Part shown: positions 52,929 through 62,229 of the stretch, piece by piece | Layout: each line of letters begins with the position of its first letter | Position numbering within the stretch: position 1 is the first letter of the stretch | Assembly (NCBI RefSeq): GCF_900115055.1 | Contig: NZ_FOVD01000001.1 | Span: forward strand, 1,054,001-1,118,000 | Length of the DNA: 64,000 nt | Origin: Chryseobacterium oleae | GTDB taxonomy: Bacteria > Bacteroidota > Bacteroidia > Flavobacteriales > Weeksellaceae | Direction: 5' to 3' | Position numbers and translations under genes: made by a program | The notes under the pieces: generated by a model | What the model was told of the DNA's origin: nothing | Database searches by the model: none | The model's input: only the letters and a program-made list of their open reading frames with translations

Positions 52929-54176
52929 ATGAAAAGAATACAATTCTCCATCATACTCTCTATTTTCGGGTCTTCACTCATCTTTGCACAGATGGGAGTC
53001 AATAATAATGCTCCACTTGCCACATTAGATATTACGGCTAAAAATACGACAGGCACTTCCACGGATGTGGATGGAATTTTAGTACCCCGAGTGGACAGAC
53101 AAAGGGCGCAGAGCATGAGCAGTGTTCCGGTTTCCACCATGATTTATGTAAACAGTAATGCTACAGGAACCCAAACCGGCACTGCTGCCAATATAGATGC
53201 ACCGGGATATTACTATTATAACGGAACTTCCTGGATTAAACTCAATCCTATTAACAATATCTACACCTCAGACGGCACTTTAGGCGGAATGAGAACAGTT
53301 ACGACTAACGGAAATACCGTGAGTTTTGTCAACGGAACCAGCAATGTAGGAATTATCACTACAGCAACAGAAGGACGATTTTCTGCTAATGGCTCCACAA
53401 GAGGCACCCTGACTTTATCCTCCGGGACGAATATAGTGGATGCTTATGTAGACAACGCCAATGCAGCACAGATCAATACTTCCGGAACTGCCACAAAATT
53501 AAGTATCGGAACGACCACTGCAACACCTCTTGCCCTTAAAACAAACGGCACCGATAAGCTGACTCTTTTAAGTAACGGAAATGTGGGTATCGGAACTACA
53601 GTACCTTCATCAGCATTTGAATTAGCATCAGGAACGGCAAATACATCCGGATTAAGATTCACCAATCTTACTTCTGCGTCGCCAATAAGTACGGGCCAGG
53701 CCCTGGGTGTGGATGCCAGTGGAAATCTGGTAACCGTCGCCAATCCCAGCCCCACGAATGTAAGCACTTCTTCGGTAAACAGTACAGCAGCGGCAAACTT
53801 TAATGTAACCGATCTGACTGCAACTATCGTATCCGGAACTTCGCAGACGATTGCTGTCCCAACAGGCGGAAAAGCTTTATTTATCAATTTCATGCTTGGG
53901 GTAGATTACGTCAATAATCCTGCTGGTAGCGGGACGGCTTATTACGAAGCCAGATTATACATAGACGGAGTGGCCACAGACTGCTATATGCGCACTCAGG
54001 AAGTGGGAATAAGTACCAATGCCTCTTTTACCATCAGCACGATTAAGTTTCTGGCAGCCGGAAATCATACAATTGATGTCAGAATGCAGAGAACATTCAA
54101 CAATGGTACGACTTCGGGAGCGGGTATGACCTGTGCCCCGATATCGATGTCGTTTAATGCCTCTTATTTAAATTAA
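52929..54176 (+). CDS. Secreted tail-fibre-like protein, family A copy 2
   Basis: 415 aa from the ATG at 52929 (MKRIQFSIILSIFGSSLIFAQ), chosen because it gives the same N-terminus as the two neighbours; an ATG nine codons upstream exists. Same layout as copy 1: LDITAKNTTGTS, ILVPRVDRQRAQSM, GNVGIGTTVPSSAFELASGT, and the head with GVATDCYMRTQE and GMTCAPISMSFNASYLN. It differs mostly in the middle (about 120-230). Spaced 62 bp from copy 1. Confidence 0.8.
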   Translation: MKRIQFSIILSIFGSSLIFAQMGVNNNAPLATLDITAKNTTGTSTDVDGILVPRVDRQRAQSMSSVPVSTMIYVNSNATGTQTGTAANIDAPGYYYYNGTSWIKLNPINNIYTSDGTLGGMRTVTTNGNTVSFVNGTSNVGIITTATEGRFSANGSTRGTLTLSSGTNIVDAYVDNANAAQINTSGTATKLSIGTTTATPLALKTNGTDKLTLLSNGNVGIGTTVPSSAFELASGTANTSGLRFTNLTSASPISTGQALGVDASGNLVTVANPSPTNVSTSSVNSTAAANFNVTDLTATIVSGTSQTIAVPTGGKALFINFMLGVDYVNNPAGSGTAYYEARLYIDGVATDCYMRTQEVGISTNASFTISTIKFLAAGNHTIDVRMQRTFNNGTTSGAGMTCAPISMSFNASYLN

Positions 54177-54243
54177 GCTTAAGCACAATAAGGTAGTACA
54201 ATCTAAGCATTGCAAAAATTAATCATTATCTTAAACTTACGTC

Positions 54244-55491
54244 ATGAAAAGATTTCAACTTTCAATTATATTTTTATTAGCAGGCATTTCAATTGTCGTG
54301 GCACAGACGGGAATTAATAACAATACTCCTTTGTCAACGCTGGATATTACGGCAAAGAATGCAACCGGAACCACCAACAATGTAGACGGTCTACTGATCC
54401 CAAGAGTAGACAGACAGAGAGCGCAAAGCATGTCTTCAGTTCCGATTTCAACACTGATCTATGTCAACAGCATAGCAACGGGAACATTAGCAGGTACAGC
54501 CGCCAATATAGATGCTGCCGGATTTTATTATTTTAACGGAACTGCATGGGCAAAAGTAGATGCTCCTGTGAATATTTATAACTCAAACGGAGCGTTGCCG
54601 GGCCAAAGAACGGTAACCACCAATGGAAGTCCATTACTTTTTGTAAACGGAGGGACCACTGTAGGAATTGTCACGAGCGCAGGTTTAGGAGCAGTCGCCA
54701 CAACCGCCTCCACAAGAGGATCTGTAACCTTAACCGGTGGAACGGCTAACCTTGATATTTACACGGATGATGCCAATCAGACCCAGATTAATTCATCCGG
54801 AAGTTCAACCCAATTAAGCCTGGGAACTAACAATGCAGGAACTCTTGGCCTAAAAGCCAACGGAACAGAAAAAATCACCGTACTGAATAACGGAAATGTA
54901 GGGATAGGTACTCCCACTCCCAATACAAGGCTTGAAATAGCTTCCGGTACTGCCAATGTTTCAGGGGTAAAATTCACCAATCTTACTTCTGCTTCACCCA
55001 TCGGAACAGGACAGTCTATAGGTGTAGATGCAACAGGAAATATCATTACGGTAGCCAACCCTACTCCGGCCAGTATCAACACCGCTACGGTAAACAGTAC
55101 TACCGGCACTGATTATAATGTGAATGACCTTGGTGCAACTATCGTGACCGGAACTTCTCAATCGATTACAATTCCTGCAGGTGGTAAGACTTTATTCATC
55201 AATTTCATGCTTGGAATCGATTATTTAGGCAGCCCCGCCGGAGGAGGACAGGCTACTTATGAAGCGAGACTTTACATCGATGGAGTGGCTACAGACTGCT
55301 ACCTTCGTACCCAGGAAGCTTCTGCCGGAGCCAATACCCAATTTACCATCAATACCGTAAAATTCCTTACCGCAGGAAATCATACTGTAGATGTTAGAAT
55401 GACCAGAGCAGTGAATAACGGAACAACATCCGGTGTTAATATGCCATGCAGACCTATTTCAATGTCTTTTAATGCTTCTTATATCAACTAA
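54244..55491 (+). CDS. Secreted tail-fibre-like protein, family A copy 3
   Basis: 415 aa, ATG start, signal peptide (MKRFQLSIIFLLAGISIVVAQ). Shares LDITAKNATGTTNNVDGLL, GNVGIGTPTPNTRLEIASGT and the head (GVATDCYLRTQE, NMPCRPISMSFNASYIN). Codon usage at shared residues has drifted relative to copies 1 and 2, so the duplications are not recent. Last of the family A row. Confidence 0.8.
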   Translation: MKRFQLSIIFLLAGISIVVAQTGINNNTPLSTLDITAKNATGTTNNVDGLLIPRVDRQRAQSMSSVPISTLIYVNSIATGTLAGTAANIDAAGFYYFNGTAWAKVDAPVNIYNSNGALPGQRTVTTNGSPLLFVNGGTTVGIVTSAGLGAVATTASTRGSVTLTGGTANLDIYTDDANQTQINSSGSSTQLSLGTNNAGTLGLKANGTEKITVLNNGNVGIGTPTPNTRLEIASGTANVSGVKFTNLTSASPIGTGQSIGVDATGNIITVANPTPASINTATVNSTTGTDYNVNDLGATIVTGTSQSITIPAGGKTLFINFMLGIDYLGSPAGGGQATYEARLYIDGVATDCYLRTQEASAGANTQFTINTVKFLTAGNHTVDVRMTRAVNNGTTSGVNMPCRPISMSFNASYIN

Positions 55492-55514
55492 AACGGGGTT
55501 GGGAAAGTTTCGAA

Positions 55515-55660
55515 CAGGTTGTCAGTTGCTGGTTGCTGGTTCATAGTAATTAAGTTAATGAGTTATCGTCTTGTGTCTGATGTCTGAAATCTAATATCTT
55601 GATTCTTCTCTTTCTAAAATTCACCATTCACTTGCGAAGCAAATTCACCATTGACATTGT
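55515..55660. repeat. Composite word-repeat element, copy X
   Basis: Order of words: AGTTGCTGGTTGCTGGTT, TAGTAATTAAGTTAATGAGT, TGTCTGATGTCTGAAATCT, CTAAAATTCACCATTCACTT, GCGAAGCAAATTCACCATTG. The reverse complement of 62010-62190 reproduces the same words in the same order. Non-coding; related fragments at 33262-33440, 39236-39290, 39838-39878 and 50005-50050. Confidence 0.8.
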
Positions 55661-55700
55661 CTCAATCTTAGCCTTAAACTCATCCCCCACATCACATACA

Positions 55701-55734
55701 AAACTCGCAGAAAATTCCTGCGAGTTTTTTTTGG
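55701..55734. terminator. Terminator between family A and the HAF-repeat gene
   Basis: AACTCGCAG/CTGCGAGTT stem, 7-nt loop; plus side has eight Ts, minus side TTTTG. Placed between convergent genes, it may act both ways. Confidence 0.8.
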
Positions 55735-55767
55735 TTGAGTCTTTTTAAAGTACGCCTAATTTTTACT

Positions 55768-57084
55768 TTACTGTTTGATAAATTTAAAACTCTGTGAAGT
55801 CTCCCCTTTCACGAAAATCTGCAGGATGTAATTTCCTTTTGACAAGGAAGAAACATCTATTCTGCTTTCCAAAGCATTGTCTGTTTTTACTTTTTGACCA
55901 ACCATATTGTATATTTCCACTTTATCAATTTTTGTGATTCCTTTGAAATAAAGAACATCTTTTACCGGATTCGGATAAATGGCTATGTTGTTGTTATGCT
56001 TAGTGCTTTCACTGGTAGAAAGCTGTATTTTCGAAAGATCCAGATAAAACGCAACGATCTGATTGGATGCATTGGTTCCTATCCCGGCTACCCTTCTTCC
56101 ATCCTGGGAAATAGCCAGAGGAAGTGACATATTCACACCCTGGGTATTGATGCCCAAGCCTACAGCATAATCGTTCAGGTTCACACGGCCACCTGCGGCA
56201 GTCCATATAAAGCCTTCTCCGGACATTGGAGGTGCCGCGAAAGGTCTGAAGAATCCGACTACTTTTTTACCGTCGGCAGAGATTCCGGTTGCTCCCCCTC
56301 TGAAGAAGGCTGAGGAATTTGGATGGGTAATATATGTCACGCCGCTTACGCTGTTCCATACGTATGGATTGGGCATCGCAGCTCCTATGATCGTAGTTCC
56401 GTCGGCAGAAACATCCCCTGCTTCGCCTACATAATCGCCATTACTGTCTGTGATAAAGCTTTCTACTCCATTCACCCATTGCGCACCGCTTCGGGTTCCA
56501 TTATCCTGATCCTGCCATCCGACAATGACAGATCCGTCGGCATTGATAGCATTGGCTCTGGAACTTCTGTTGGGAACTATACTTCCGAGATCTGTAACGC
56601 CATTTGTGGCATCCCATTTTACGGCATGTGCGCTTCCGGCAGTTACCCATCCCAGACCTACGATGGTATTTCCGTCTGAAGTCATTCCCCAGGTAGAACT
56701 TACATGGCCGTCCCAGCCTGTAGGAACCAAACCTCCGTGATTACTCCAGGAAGTTGAGGCTGTATCATACGTAGATATTTCATTGAATCCGGTTCCGGAA
56801 TTGGTTGTGGAAGAAGCTATTTTCGTCCCGGCAGCATTGATGAGGGTTCTTCCGGCAGCAGGATATCCGTTGGAAATCGAGCCAATCTGAACAAGACCAT
56901 TGATCTCATCCCATTTTAAGATCTGTCCTGCACTGGTATGCATACTTACGACTCCACCATCAGAAATACCGCCTACGGTGTAATTTCCAACCGCCATCAC
57001 AGTTAGTTGAGCACCCGCAGATGTAAATCCAAACAGAAAGCAAGCATATAAAGCTTTCATTGAAATTTTGTAAATCTTTTTCAT
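55768..57084 (-). CDS. Secreted HAF-repeat beta-propeller-like protein with T9SS sorting domain
   Basis: 438 aa. N-terminal signal (MKKIYKISMKALYACFLFGF... GAQ; a second ATG at 57060 is possible). The body has repeats of the HAF type: AINADGSVIVGWQDQDNGTRSGAQW, DVSADGTTIIGAAMPNPYVW, GISADGKKVVGFFRP, AISQDGRRVAGIGTN, each alternating a DG turn and a VVG-like strand. The last 75 residues (IAIYPNPVKDVLYFKG... SFKFIKQ) are a T9SS type A tail. Surface or secreted protein of unknown ligand. Confidence 0.85.
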   Translation of the reverse strand: MKKIYKISMKALYACFLFGFTSAGAQLTVMAVGNYTVGGISDGGVVSMHTSAGQILKWDEINGLVQIGSISNGYPAAGRTLINAAGTKIASSTTNSGTGFNEISTYDTASTSWSNHGGLVPTGWDGHVSSTWGMTSDGNTIVGLGWVTAGSAHAVKWDATNGVTDLGSIVPNRSSRANAINADGSVIVGWQDQDNGTRSGAQWVNGVESFITDSNGDYVGEAGDVSADGTTIIGAAMPNPYVWNSVSGVTYITHPNSSAFFRGGATGISADGKKVVGFFRPFAAPPMSGEGFIWTAAGGRVNLNDYAVGLGINTQGVNMSLPLAISQDGRRVAGIGTNASNQIVAFYLDLSKIQLSTSESTKHNNNIAIYPNPVKDVLYFKGITKIDKVEIYNMVGQKVKTDNALESRIDVSSLSKGNYILQIFVKGETSQSFKFIKQ

Positions 57085-57109
57085 AATTACTTAAGTTTTA
57101 TATTTTGAA

Positions 57110-57139
57110 TTGGCAGAAACAATATTAATATTATATTTG
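57110..57139 (+). promoter_or_regulatory. Flavobacterial promoter of the TPR/AraC regulator gene
   Basis: TTG (57110-57112), 19-nt spacer, TATATTTG (57132-57139): full consensus match, about 95 bp before the TTG start codon. Confidence 0.65.
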
Positions 57140-57233
57140 CCTTTTCAAAAGAATTTGACTTACATAATTCGTGAAATTTAAAAGAACACTATATATAAAT
57201 CATTAAAATACAACCATATAACAAAAATCTATT

Positions 57234-58874
57234 TTGAGGACAGATCATCAGGAAGCTGTAAGAAAAACCGAAAAAAAATCATTTTTATGCCATACCATTC
57301 TGGCTCAAACCGTTCCAATTCTGCTGGTCATTCTCTGCTCAGTCTGGATCAAAGGACAATCCGGTCCCGACTTCAGTATTTTGGCGGATAAAGCTTTTCA
57401 GAAATTATATCAAAATCCGGATGAATGCATCAATTATTCCCAGAGCCTTCTGATCAGCGACCAGAATCCGGAACACAGGATCGTCCTGCAGAATATCATT
57501 TCCCAGGCCTATGCTATGAAGGGAGATTACATCCAGTCTGTTAATATTTACAGCCAAAAGGAAGATTCAAGGGAAAAAGAAAGCCTCTCTTATTTCCTGC
57601 AGATCGCCGGAGATTACAATCTTGCAGATCAGTATCAGAATCTGGATCTTTACAGCCAGTCGCAACGGATCATTTCCGGTCTATTGGCTGATCATAAATT
57701 ATTAAAAGGCGACAATCCCCGGATGAATGTCATTACGGCTAAGCTTTATCAGCTTCAGGCACTTAACTTCGGGATCAACAGAAGCTATAACCAGGCGCTG
57801 GAAAACCTCAGCAAAAGTGATCAGTATCTCGGTTTCAACAACCAGGAAAACAGGATTCTTGAAATGGAAAATAAAGTGTTCAGGGCTTCTTTTTTAATGA
57901 GACAGAATAAACTGGAGGAAGCGAAGTATCTTCTTGAAACCACACTTGTTTTAGCTGAAAAGAGTACAGATTATTATTTTATCCAGGCATTGGCTTATGA
58001 AAACCTTTCCCGTTATTATTTTTTAAAGGAAAACTATGGTACTGCCGTTGAAATTCTTGAAAAAGGGCTTTCCAGAATAGAAAATCTCCCTTACAACAGC
58101 CTGAAAGCAAAGATTTACGAATCTTTATCCAAAAATTATTTCGCCCTTCATCGCGATGAAAAATACCACCAGTACAATAAACTTTATACTGAACTCCGGA
58201 CAAAACTGGATTCCAGTACCAAAGAAGGCATCCGTTATATCGTCAAGCTGGTGGAAACCAACCAGAATACTAATCTCGAGTTTCAGAAGCAGAAACAGTT
58301 GAAAAAGATAAGTCTGATCTCCGGGGGTTTTCTCATCATCATTATCGGTCTTCTGATTTATTTTTTAATTCTGAAAAACAGCCATAAGGATCTTAAAAAA
58401 CAGTCAGATTTCTTTGAAAAACAGAAAAATCAGGAATTGGCAGTTCAGAATATTTCCAGGGAAACCTCAGCTGCTGATAAAACAACAGAAAAAGACCCTC
58501 ATAAAATTTCAAAGGAAAAGGAAGATGAAATCCTTCAAAAACTGGAAGACTGGGAAAAACAGCAACGATATCTGGACAAAAGCATGACGCTTTCCGCACT
58601 GTCTTCTCAAATGGGTATGAATACGAAATATCTTTCCGAGGTAATCAACAGCAGTAAAGGGAAAAATTTCAACGCTTACATTAATGAATTAAGGATCAAT
58701 CATATTGCACGTCTGCTGAGAACAGATCCTGTTTATCTCAACTACAAGGTCAGTTATCTGGCAGAATATTCAGGGTTCTCGTCGCACAGTGCATTTACCA
58801 CCGTTTTTAAATCTGTGACGGGAATGTCTCCCAATGCATATATCCAGGAAATAAGTAAAAGCAGAACATTATGA
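57234..58874 (+). CDS. Membrane-bound TPR/AraC-type transcriptional regulator
   Basis: 546 aa from a TTG at 57234; an in-frame stop at 57204 and the absence of any ATG before the signal-like segment (ILAQTVPILLVILCSVWIKG) make TTG the likely start. Residues 45-350 are TPR helices (sensor, presumably periplasmic); a TM helix at about 358-380; a charged linker; and an AraC HTH domain at about 440-540 (MTLSALSSQMGMNTKYLSEV, VSYLAEYSGFSSHSAFTTVF, GMSPNAYI). Architecture of the Bacteroidota one-component regulators. It overlaps the following TPR gene by 4 bp. Confidence 0.9.
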   Translation: MRTDHQEAVRKTEKKSFLCHTILAQTVPILLVILCSVWIKGQSGPDFSILADKAFQKLYQNPDECINYSQSLLISDQNPEHRIVLQNIISQAYAMKGDYIQSVNIYSQKEDSREKESLSYFLQIAGDYNLADQYQNLDLYSQSQRIISGLLADHKLLKGDNPRMNVITAKLYQLQALNFGINRSYNQALENLSKSDQYLGFNNQENRILEMENKVFRASFLMRQNKLEEAKYLLETTLVLAEKSTDYYFIQALAYENLSRYYFLKENYGTAVEILEKGLSRIENLPYNSLKAKIYESLSKNYFALHRDEKYHQYNKLYTELRTKLDSSTKEGIRYIVKLVETNQNTNLEFQKQKQLKKISLISGGFLIIIIGLLIYFLILKNSHKDLKKQSDFFEKQKNQELAVQNISRETSAADKTTEKDPHKISKEKEDEILQKLEDWEKQQRYLDKSMTLSALSSQMGMNTKYLSEVINSSKGKNFNAYINELRINHIARLLRTDPVYLNYKVSYLAEYSGFSSHSAFTTVFKSVTGMSPNAYIQEISKSRTL

Positions 58875-60001
58875 AATTGACATTAAAAATCATTGCAGCC
58901 CTTTTTCTGTGCTTCTGCCTTTCAGTTTCCGGGCAAAAAACTTCCTTTGATTCCCTGATGAAAAAAGCCCGTCTTGAGATTTATGACAGTCCGGATAATG
59001 CGATCAGGATTGGGAAAAACCTCATCATAAAAGAAAAAAACATTCATAGACAAATAAGCATTTATCAGCTGCTTTCTACCGCCAATATTGCTAAAAGAGA
59101 TTTTGACCAATCGCTTCAGTATTTATTAAAAGCTAAAGAAACCGCGGAAAAAACGAATGACCTGAAAGTCCGTACCAGCGTTCTGATCTCAGCTGCCATC
59201 CAATACCAGCAGATGGAACTTTTCAGCAAAAGCCTTGAAACGCTGAACGAAGCAGATCAGTATCTGGCTAAATTTCCGGATGATGTCCCTGAAAAACATA
59301 TTGAAACGGCAAGAAGCTACGCGATCCGTGGAATGATTTATAAAAGCCAGTCGAATCCCGAAATTGCTCTTGAAAAATTTCTGATTTCCATTCAAAATTT
59401 TGAAAAAATAGAACATAAACAGACGACTTATTCCAATATGAGTGTGGTCTACTATAATATCGGCTATTGTTATCTTAATCTCAACCAGCTTGAAAAGGCG
59501 CATCAGGCATTTATCCAATCTGCAGAATATGCCCGTAAAAACAAAGCAAAAAGTCTGGAAGCCTTTGCATTAAAAGGAATAGCTGAAATGTACAAACAGA
59601 AAAAGGAAAACGAAATAGCGCTACAACTGCTTATCAAAGCCGAAGATCTCAGCAAAAATACCGGCGACCTGATCCTTAATGAAGGAATATACAAGGAAAT
59701 GTCTGAAAATTATCTGGCCATGGGGAAACCTAATCTGTACCAGAATTACAGCAAGAAGTATTTTGAAATGCGCTTTCAGAGGGAGCAGAACGAATTGAGT
59801 TCTATCAATCATTCCATTAATGAGCACAATAAGGAAACGCTGAAAAAAAGTACTGAAATGAAAACCCGGTATCAGTTTTTTACAGGAATTATCGCTGGTA
59901 TTGGGAGTCTTATCATTATTCTACTCGTTTCTCTCATTATTAAGATCAGAAAAAGAAATCTCCAATACAAACAAAAAATCCATGACCTGATACAATCTTG
60001 A
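58871..60001 (+). CDS. TPR membrane protein, paralogue of the upstream regulator lacking the DNA-binding domain
   Basis: 376 aa. Signal peptide (MKLTLKIIAALFLCFCLSVSGQ), TPR repeats (about 45-300), TM helix about 335-355 (FFTGIIAGIGSLIIILLVSL) and a 20-residue cytoplasmic tail (KIRKRNLQYKQKIHDLIQS) ending where the AraC domain would begin. Co-translated with the full-length regulator (ATGA overlap). It may hetero-pair with or modulate it. No sign of a frameshift removing a domain; the following DNA has no HTH frame. Confidence 0.85.
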   Translation: MKLTLKIIAALFLCFCLSVSGQKTSFDSLMKKARLEIYDSPDNAIRIGKNLIIKEKNIHRQISIYQLLSTANIAKRDFDQSLQYLLKAKETAEKTNDLKVRTSVLISAAIQYQQMELFSKSLETLNEADQYLAKFPDDVPEKHIETARSYAIRGMIYKSQSNPEIALEKFLISIQNFEKIEHKQTTYSNMSVVYYNIGYCYLNLNQLEKAHQAFIQSAEYARKNKAKSLEAFALKGIAEMYKQKKENEIALQLLIKAEDLSKNTGDLILNEGIYKEMSENYLAMGKPNLYQNYSKKYFEMRFQREQNELSSINHSINEHNKETLKKSTEMKTRYQFFTGIIAGIGSLIIILLVSLIIKIRKRNLQYKQKIHDLIQS

Positions 60002-60373
60002 ATAAGGGATTATCTTATCATTTGGAACATCTGAAAATTAGCTATCAATACTTTTTCTCCTCTCTCCATTTTTACTTTTTTATTTTTTTTCGAAAATAAC
60101 ACCTTATTGACTACTTTTCAATCAATTAATTACCAATCACTTACATAATAAAATATAAATAAAATGATATTTTTTAAATTTTTTTTTGAAAAAACAAAAA
60201 CCAAATAATCATTTATCTCGTATGTATGTTTAGGAGCACCCAACTTAGTTTGGACAAAAACTAATGAACACCATAAAATATGTAATCAATTTCTATTGGA
60301 TAGAACAGCACAGATTAAGCATAAAATTAGTCTTCTGATATTTTTTGATGAAACCTAAATAAATTAAACAGCG
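60002..60373. other. AT-rich intergenic region upstream of family B
   Basis: No gene or repeat seen. Very AT-rich (runs of A and T at 60075-60200), followed by GGAGCACCCAACTTAGTTTG. It must contain the family B promoter; I find no clear TTG/TAnnTTTG pair. Confidence 0.45.
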
Positions 60374-61165
60374 ATGAAAACGATCAACTTTATTATTCCC
60401 TTATTATTTGTGGGCTTTATCTTTATGAAAGCACAGGTAGGAATTGGAGTAGCTTTACCTAACACCAATGCGAGATTGGAAGTAACCAGTACGAATAAAG
60501 GGGTACTCCTTCCAAGACTTGCCCTTGTTTCTACCAATAGTGCTTCTCCCCTTTCAGCCCATGTTGCCGGAATGACCGTCTACAATACAGCTACCAATAC
60601 TTCTGTGCCCGCCAACCCTGTTTATCCGGGAGAATATTATAATGACGGTACCCAATGGTTAAGGAAATCTTCCTGGAATGATGCCAGAATGATTACCGGA
60701 GGAAGTATAACCGATCCTATTGCCCTGATCACAGCAGATGCCGCTGCCGAAACAGCATCAAATACAACATTGAGTACAGTTTCCTTTACTTTAGACAGGC
60801 CATCTACTGTAGAATTCAGTGCTAATATTTCTACAAAATATACTGCTTCCGGAAGCAATACAACTCCTTTATCAGACGGAGCCATAAAATTGTGTACAGT
60901 CAATTTTCAGTTTACTACAGCACCTACCGGAGTTTCTACGACCGCTTTTTTTGGTGATCATTCCACCGCGTATACCAATTCACTTTCTGCTGCCGGAACT
61001 GCAACCGGAGATGTTTATCTGAATCCGTATAGTGTAGCCAATTTGCCGGCAGGAAACTATGTCCTTATTGTAAGGGGCACGGTTTTAAGCGGAACGGCCT
61101 TCAGAATAGGATTTGGCGGAGGTACGCGAGATATGATCCAGATCAAAGCTACTCCTTTACTGTAA
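60374..61165 (+). CDS. Secreted surface protein, family B copy 1
   Basis: 263 aa. Signal peptide (MKTINFIIPLLFVGFIFMKAQ), then the shared N-terminal module VGIGVALPNTNARLEVTSTN, GVLLPRLALVSTN, HVAGMTVYNTATNTSV, YPGEYYNDGTQW. The C-terminal domain is a predicted beta-sandwich (STVEFSANIS, NLPAGNYVLIVRGTVLSGTAFRIGFGGG, IQIKATPLL). No T9SS tail. Related to family A at the N-terminus only. Function unknown. Confidence 0.8.
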   Translation: MKTINFIIPLLFVGFIFMKAQVGIGVALPNTNARLEVTSTNKGVLLPRLALVSTNSASPLSAHVAGMTVYNTATNTSVPANPVYPGEYYNDGTQWLRKSSWNDARMITGGSITDPIALITADAAAETASNTTLSTVSFTLDRPSTVEFSANISTKYTASGSNTTPLSDGAIKLCTVNFQFTTAPTGVSTTAFFGDHSTAYTNSLSAAGTATGDVYLNPYSVANLPAGNYVLIVRGTVLSGTAFRIGFGGGTRDMIQIKATPLL

Positions 61166-61202
61166 TGGAAACTGCCTTTTTAACATCATTAAAATACTAA
61201 AA

Positions 61203-61997
61203 ATGAAAAAATTTAAATATACTCTCCCGTTCTTTCTGGTTTGCTTTTTATTGACACAGGCTCAGGTTGGCGTAGGATTATCAAGTCCAAATGCCAATGC
61301 TCAATTAGATATTACCAGTACCAACAAAGGTTTTTTACTGCCTAGGTTGGCATTAACAGCTACCAATAATCCATCGCCATTAAATGCTCACGTAGCCGGA
61401 ATGACGGTATACAATACAGCTACCAATACTTCTGTCGCAGCCAATCCTGTATACCCCGGTGAATATTATAACGATGGGACTCAGTGGCAGAGAAAATCCG
61501 CTTTGAATGATGTAAGAATGATCGCGGGAGGTACGATCGCTGATTTACTTACCCCTATTACCGTAGATGTTGCAGCAGGTACTCCTGCCACGACTACCTT
61601 AACTACTTTTTCCTTTACATTGGACAGACCGTCCAGCGTGGAATTCGGGGGTAATATTTCCACTTCTTTTACAGTGAGTGGTGACAGTAATACGCCATTA
61701 GGAGATTCGTCAGTAAAGTTGGCGACCGTGAATTTTGTATTTACTACCGCACCAGCTGGAATAACGGTTAATGCTCCATTTGGAGACAGCACAGTCACTT
61801 ACATGAATGTGATCACGGCTAATATAACGACCATTACGGGCAATCTATACACTGCACCTCATGCCATCCTCCAGTTACCAGCGGGAAATTATGCAGTTAA
61901 TTTAAACGGAGTCGCATCCGGCGGCAATGCTTTTAGAATTATGTATGGTTCCGGCGTCCGTGATATGGCGCAGATTAAGGCGACGCCTACAAAATAG
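61203..61997 (+). CDS. Secreted surface protein, family B copy 2
   Basis: 264 aa, signal peptide (MKKFKYTLPFFLVCFLLTQAQ). Shares HVAGMTVYNTATNTSVAANP and YPGEYYNDGTQWQRKSALND with copy 3 almost residue for residue, although many codons differ, implying selection on the protein. C-terminal segment LPAGNYAVNLNGVASGGNAF, MAQIKATPTK. Separated from copy 1 by 37 bp, so probably one transcript. Confidence 0.8.
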   Translation: MKKFKYTLPFFLVCFLLTQAQVGVGLSSPNANAQLDITSTNKGFLLPRLALTATNNPSPLNAHVAGMTVYNTATNTSVAANPVYPGEYYNDGTQWQRKSALNDVRMIAGGTIADLLTPITVDVAAGTPATTTLTTFSFTLDRPSSVEFGGNISTSFTVSGDSNTPLGDSSVKLATVNFVFTTAPAGITVNAPFGDSTVTYMNVITANITTITGNLYTAPHAILQLPAGNYAVNLNGVASGGNAFRIMYGSGVRDMAQIKATPTK

Positions 61998-62009
61998 ATT
62001 TTAGGGTAA

Positions 62010-62190
62010 GGTTGTTGAGAAATGTCAATGGTCAATTTTGCTTCGCAAGTGAACGGTGAATGGCAGATTTTAGAGCCAAGATTTCAGACATCAGACATCA
62101 GACATCAGACATCAGATGATAACTCATTAATTTAATTACTACTAATAAGCAACCAACAAACTAGCACAACTAGCAACTAGCAACTAAATC
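62010..62190. repeat. Composite word-repeat element, copy Y (inverted relative to X)
   Basis: AATGTCAATGGTCAATTTTG continuing into CTTCGCAAGTGAACGGTGAATGG, then a tandem run of four CAGACAT words (62096-62116), ATGATAACTCATTAATTTAA, and CAACTAGCAACTAGCAACTA. Reverse-complement order equals copy X at 55515-55660. It splits copies 2 and 3 of family B. Confidence 0.82.
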
Positions 62191-62229
62191 TAGACTCAGA
62201 TACTTTCAACAAACTAAGTAGAACATATC

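Noticed and set aside
57979..58203. Minus-strand frame within the TPR/AraC gene
   Set aside because: Shadow of a clearly coding plus-strand gene.
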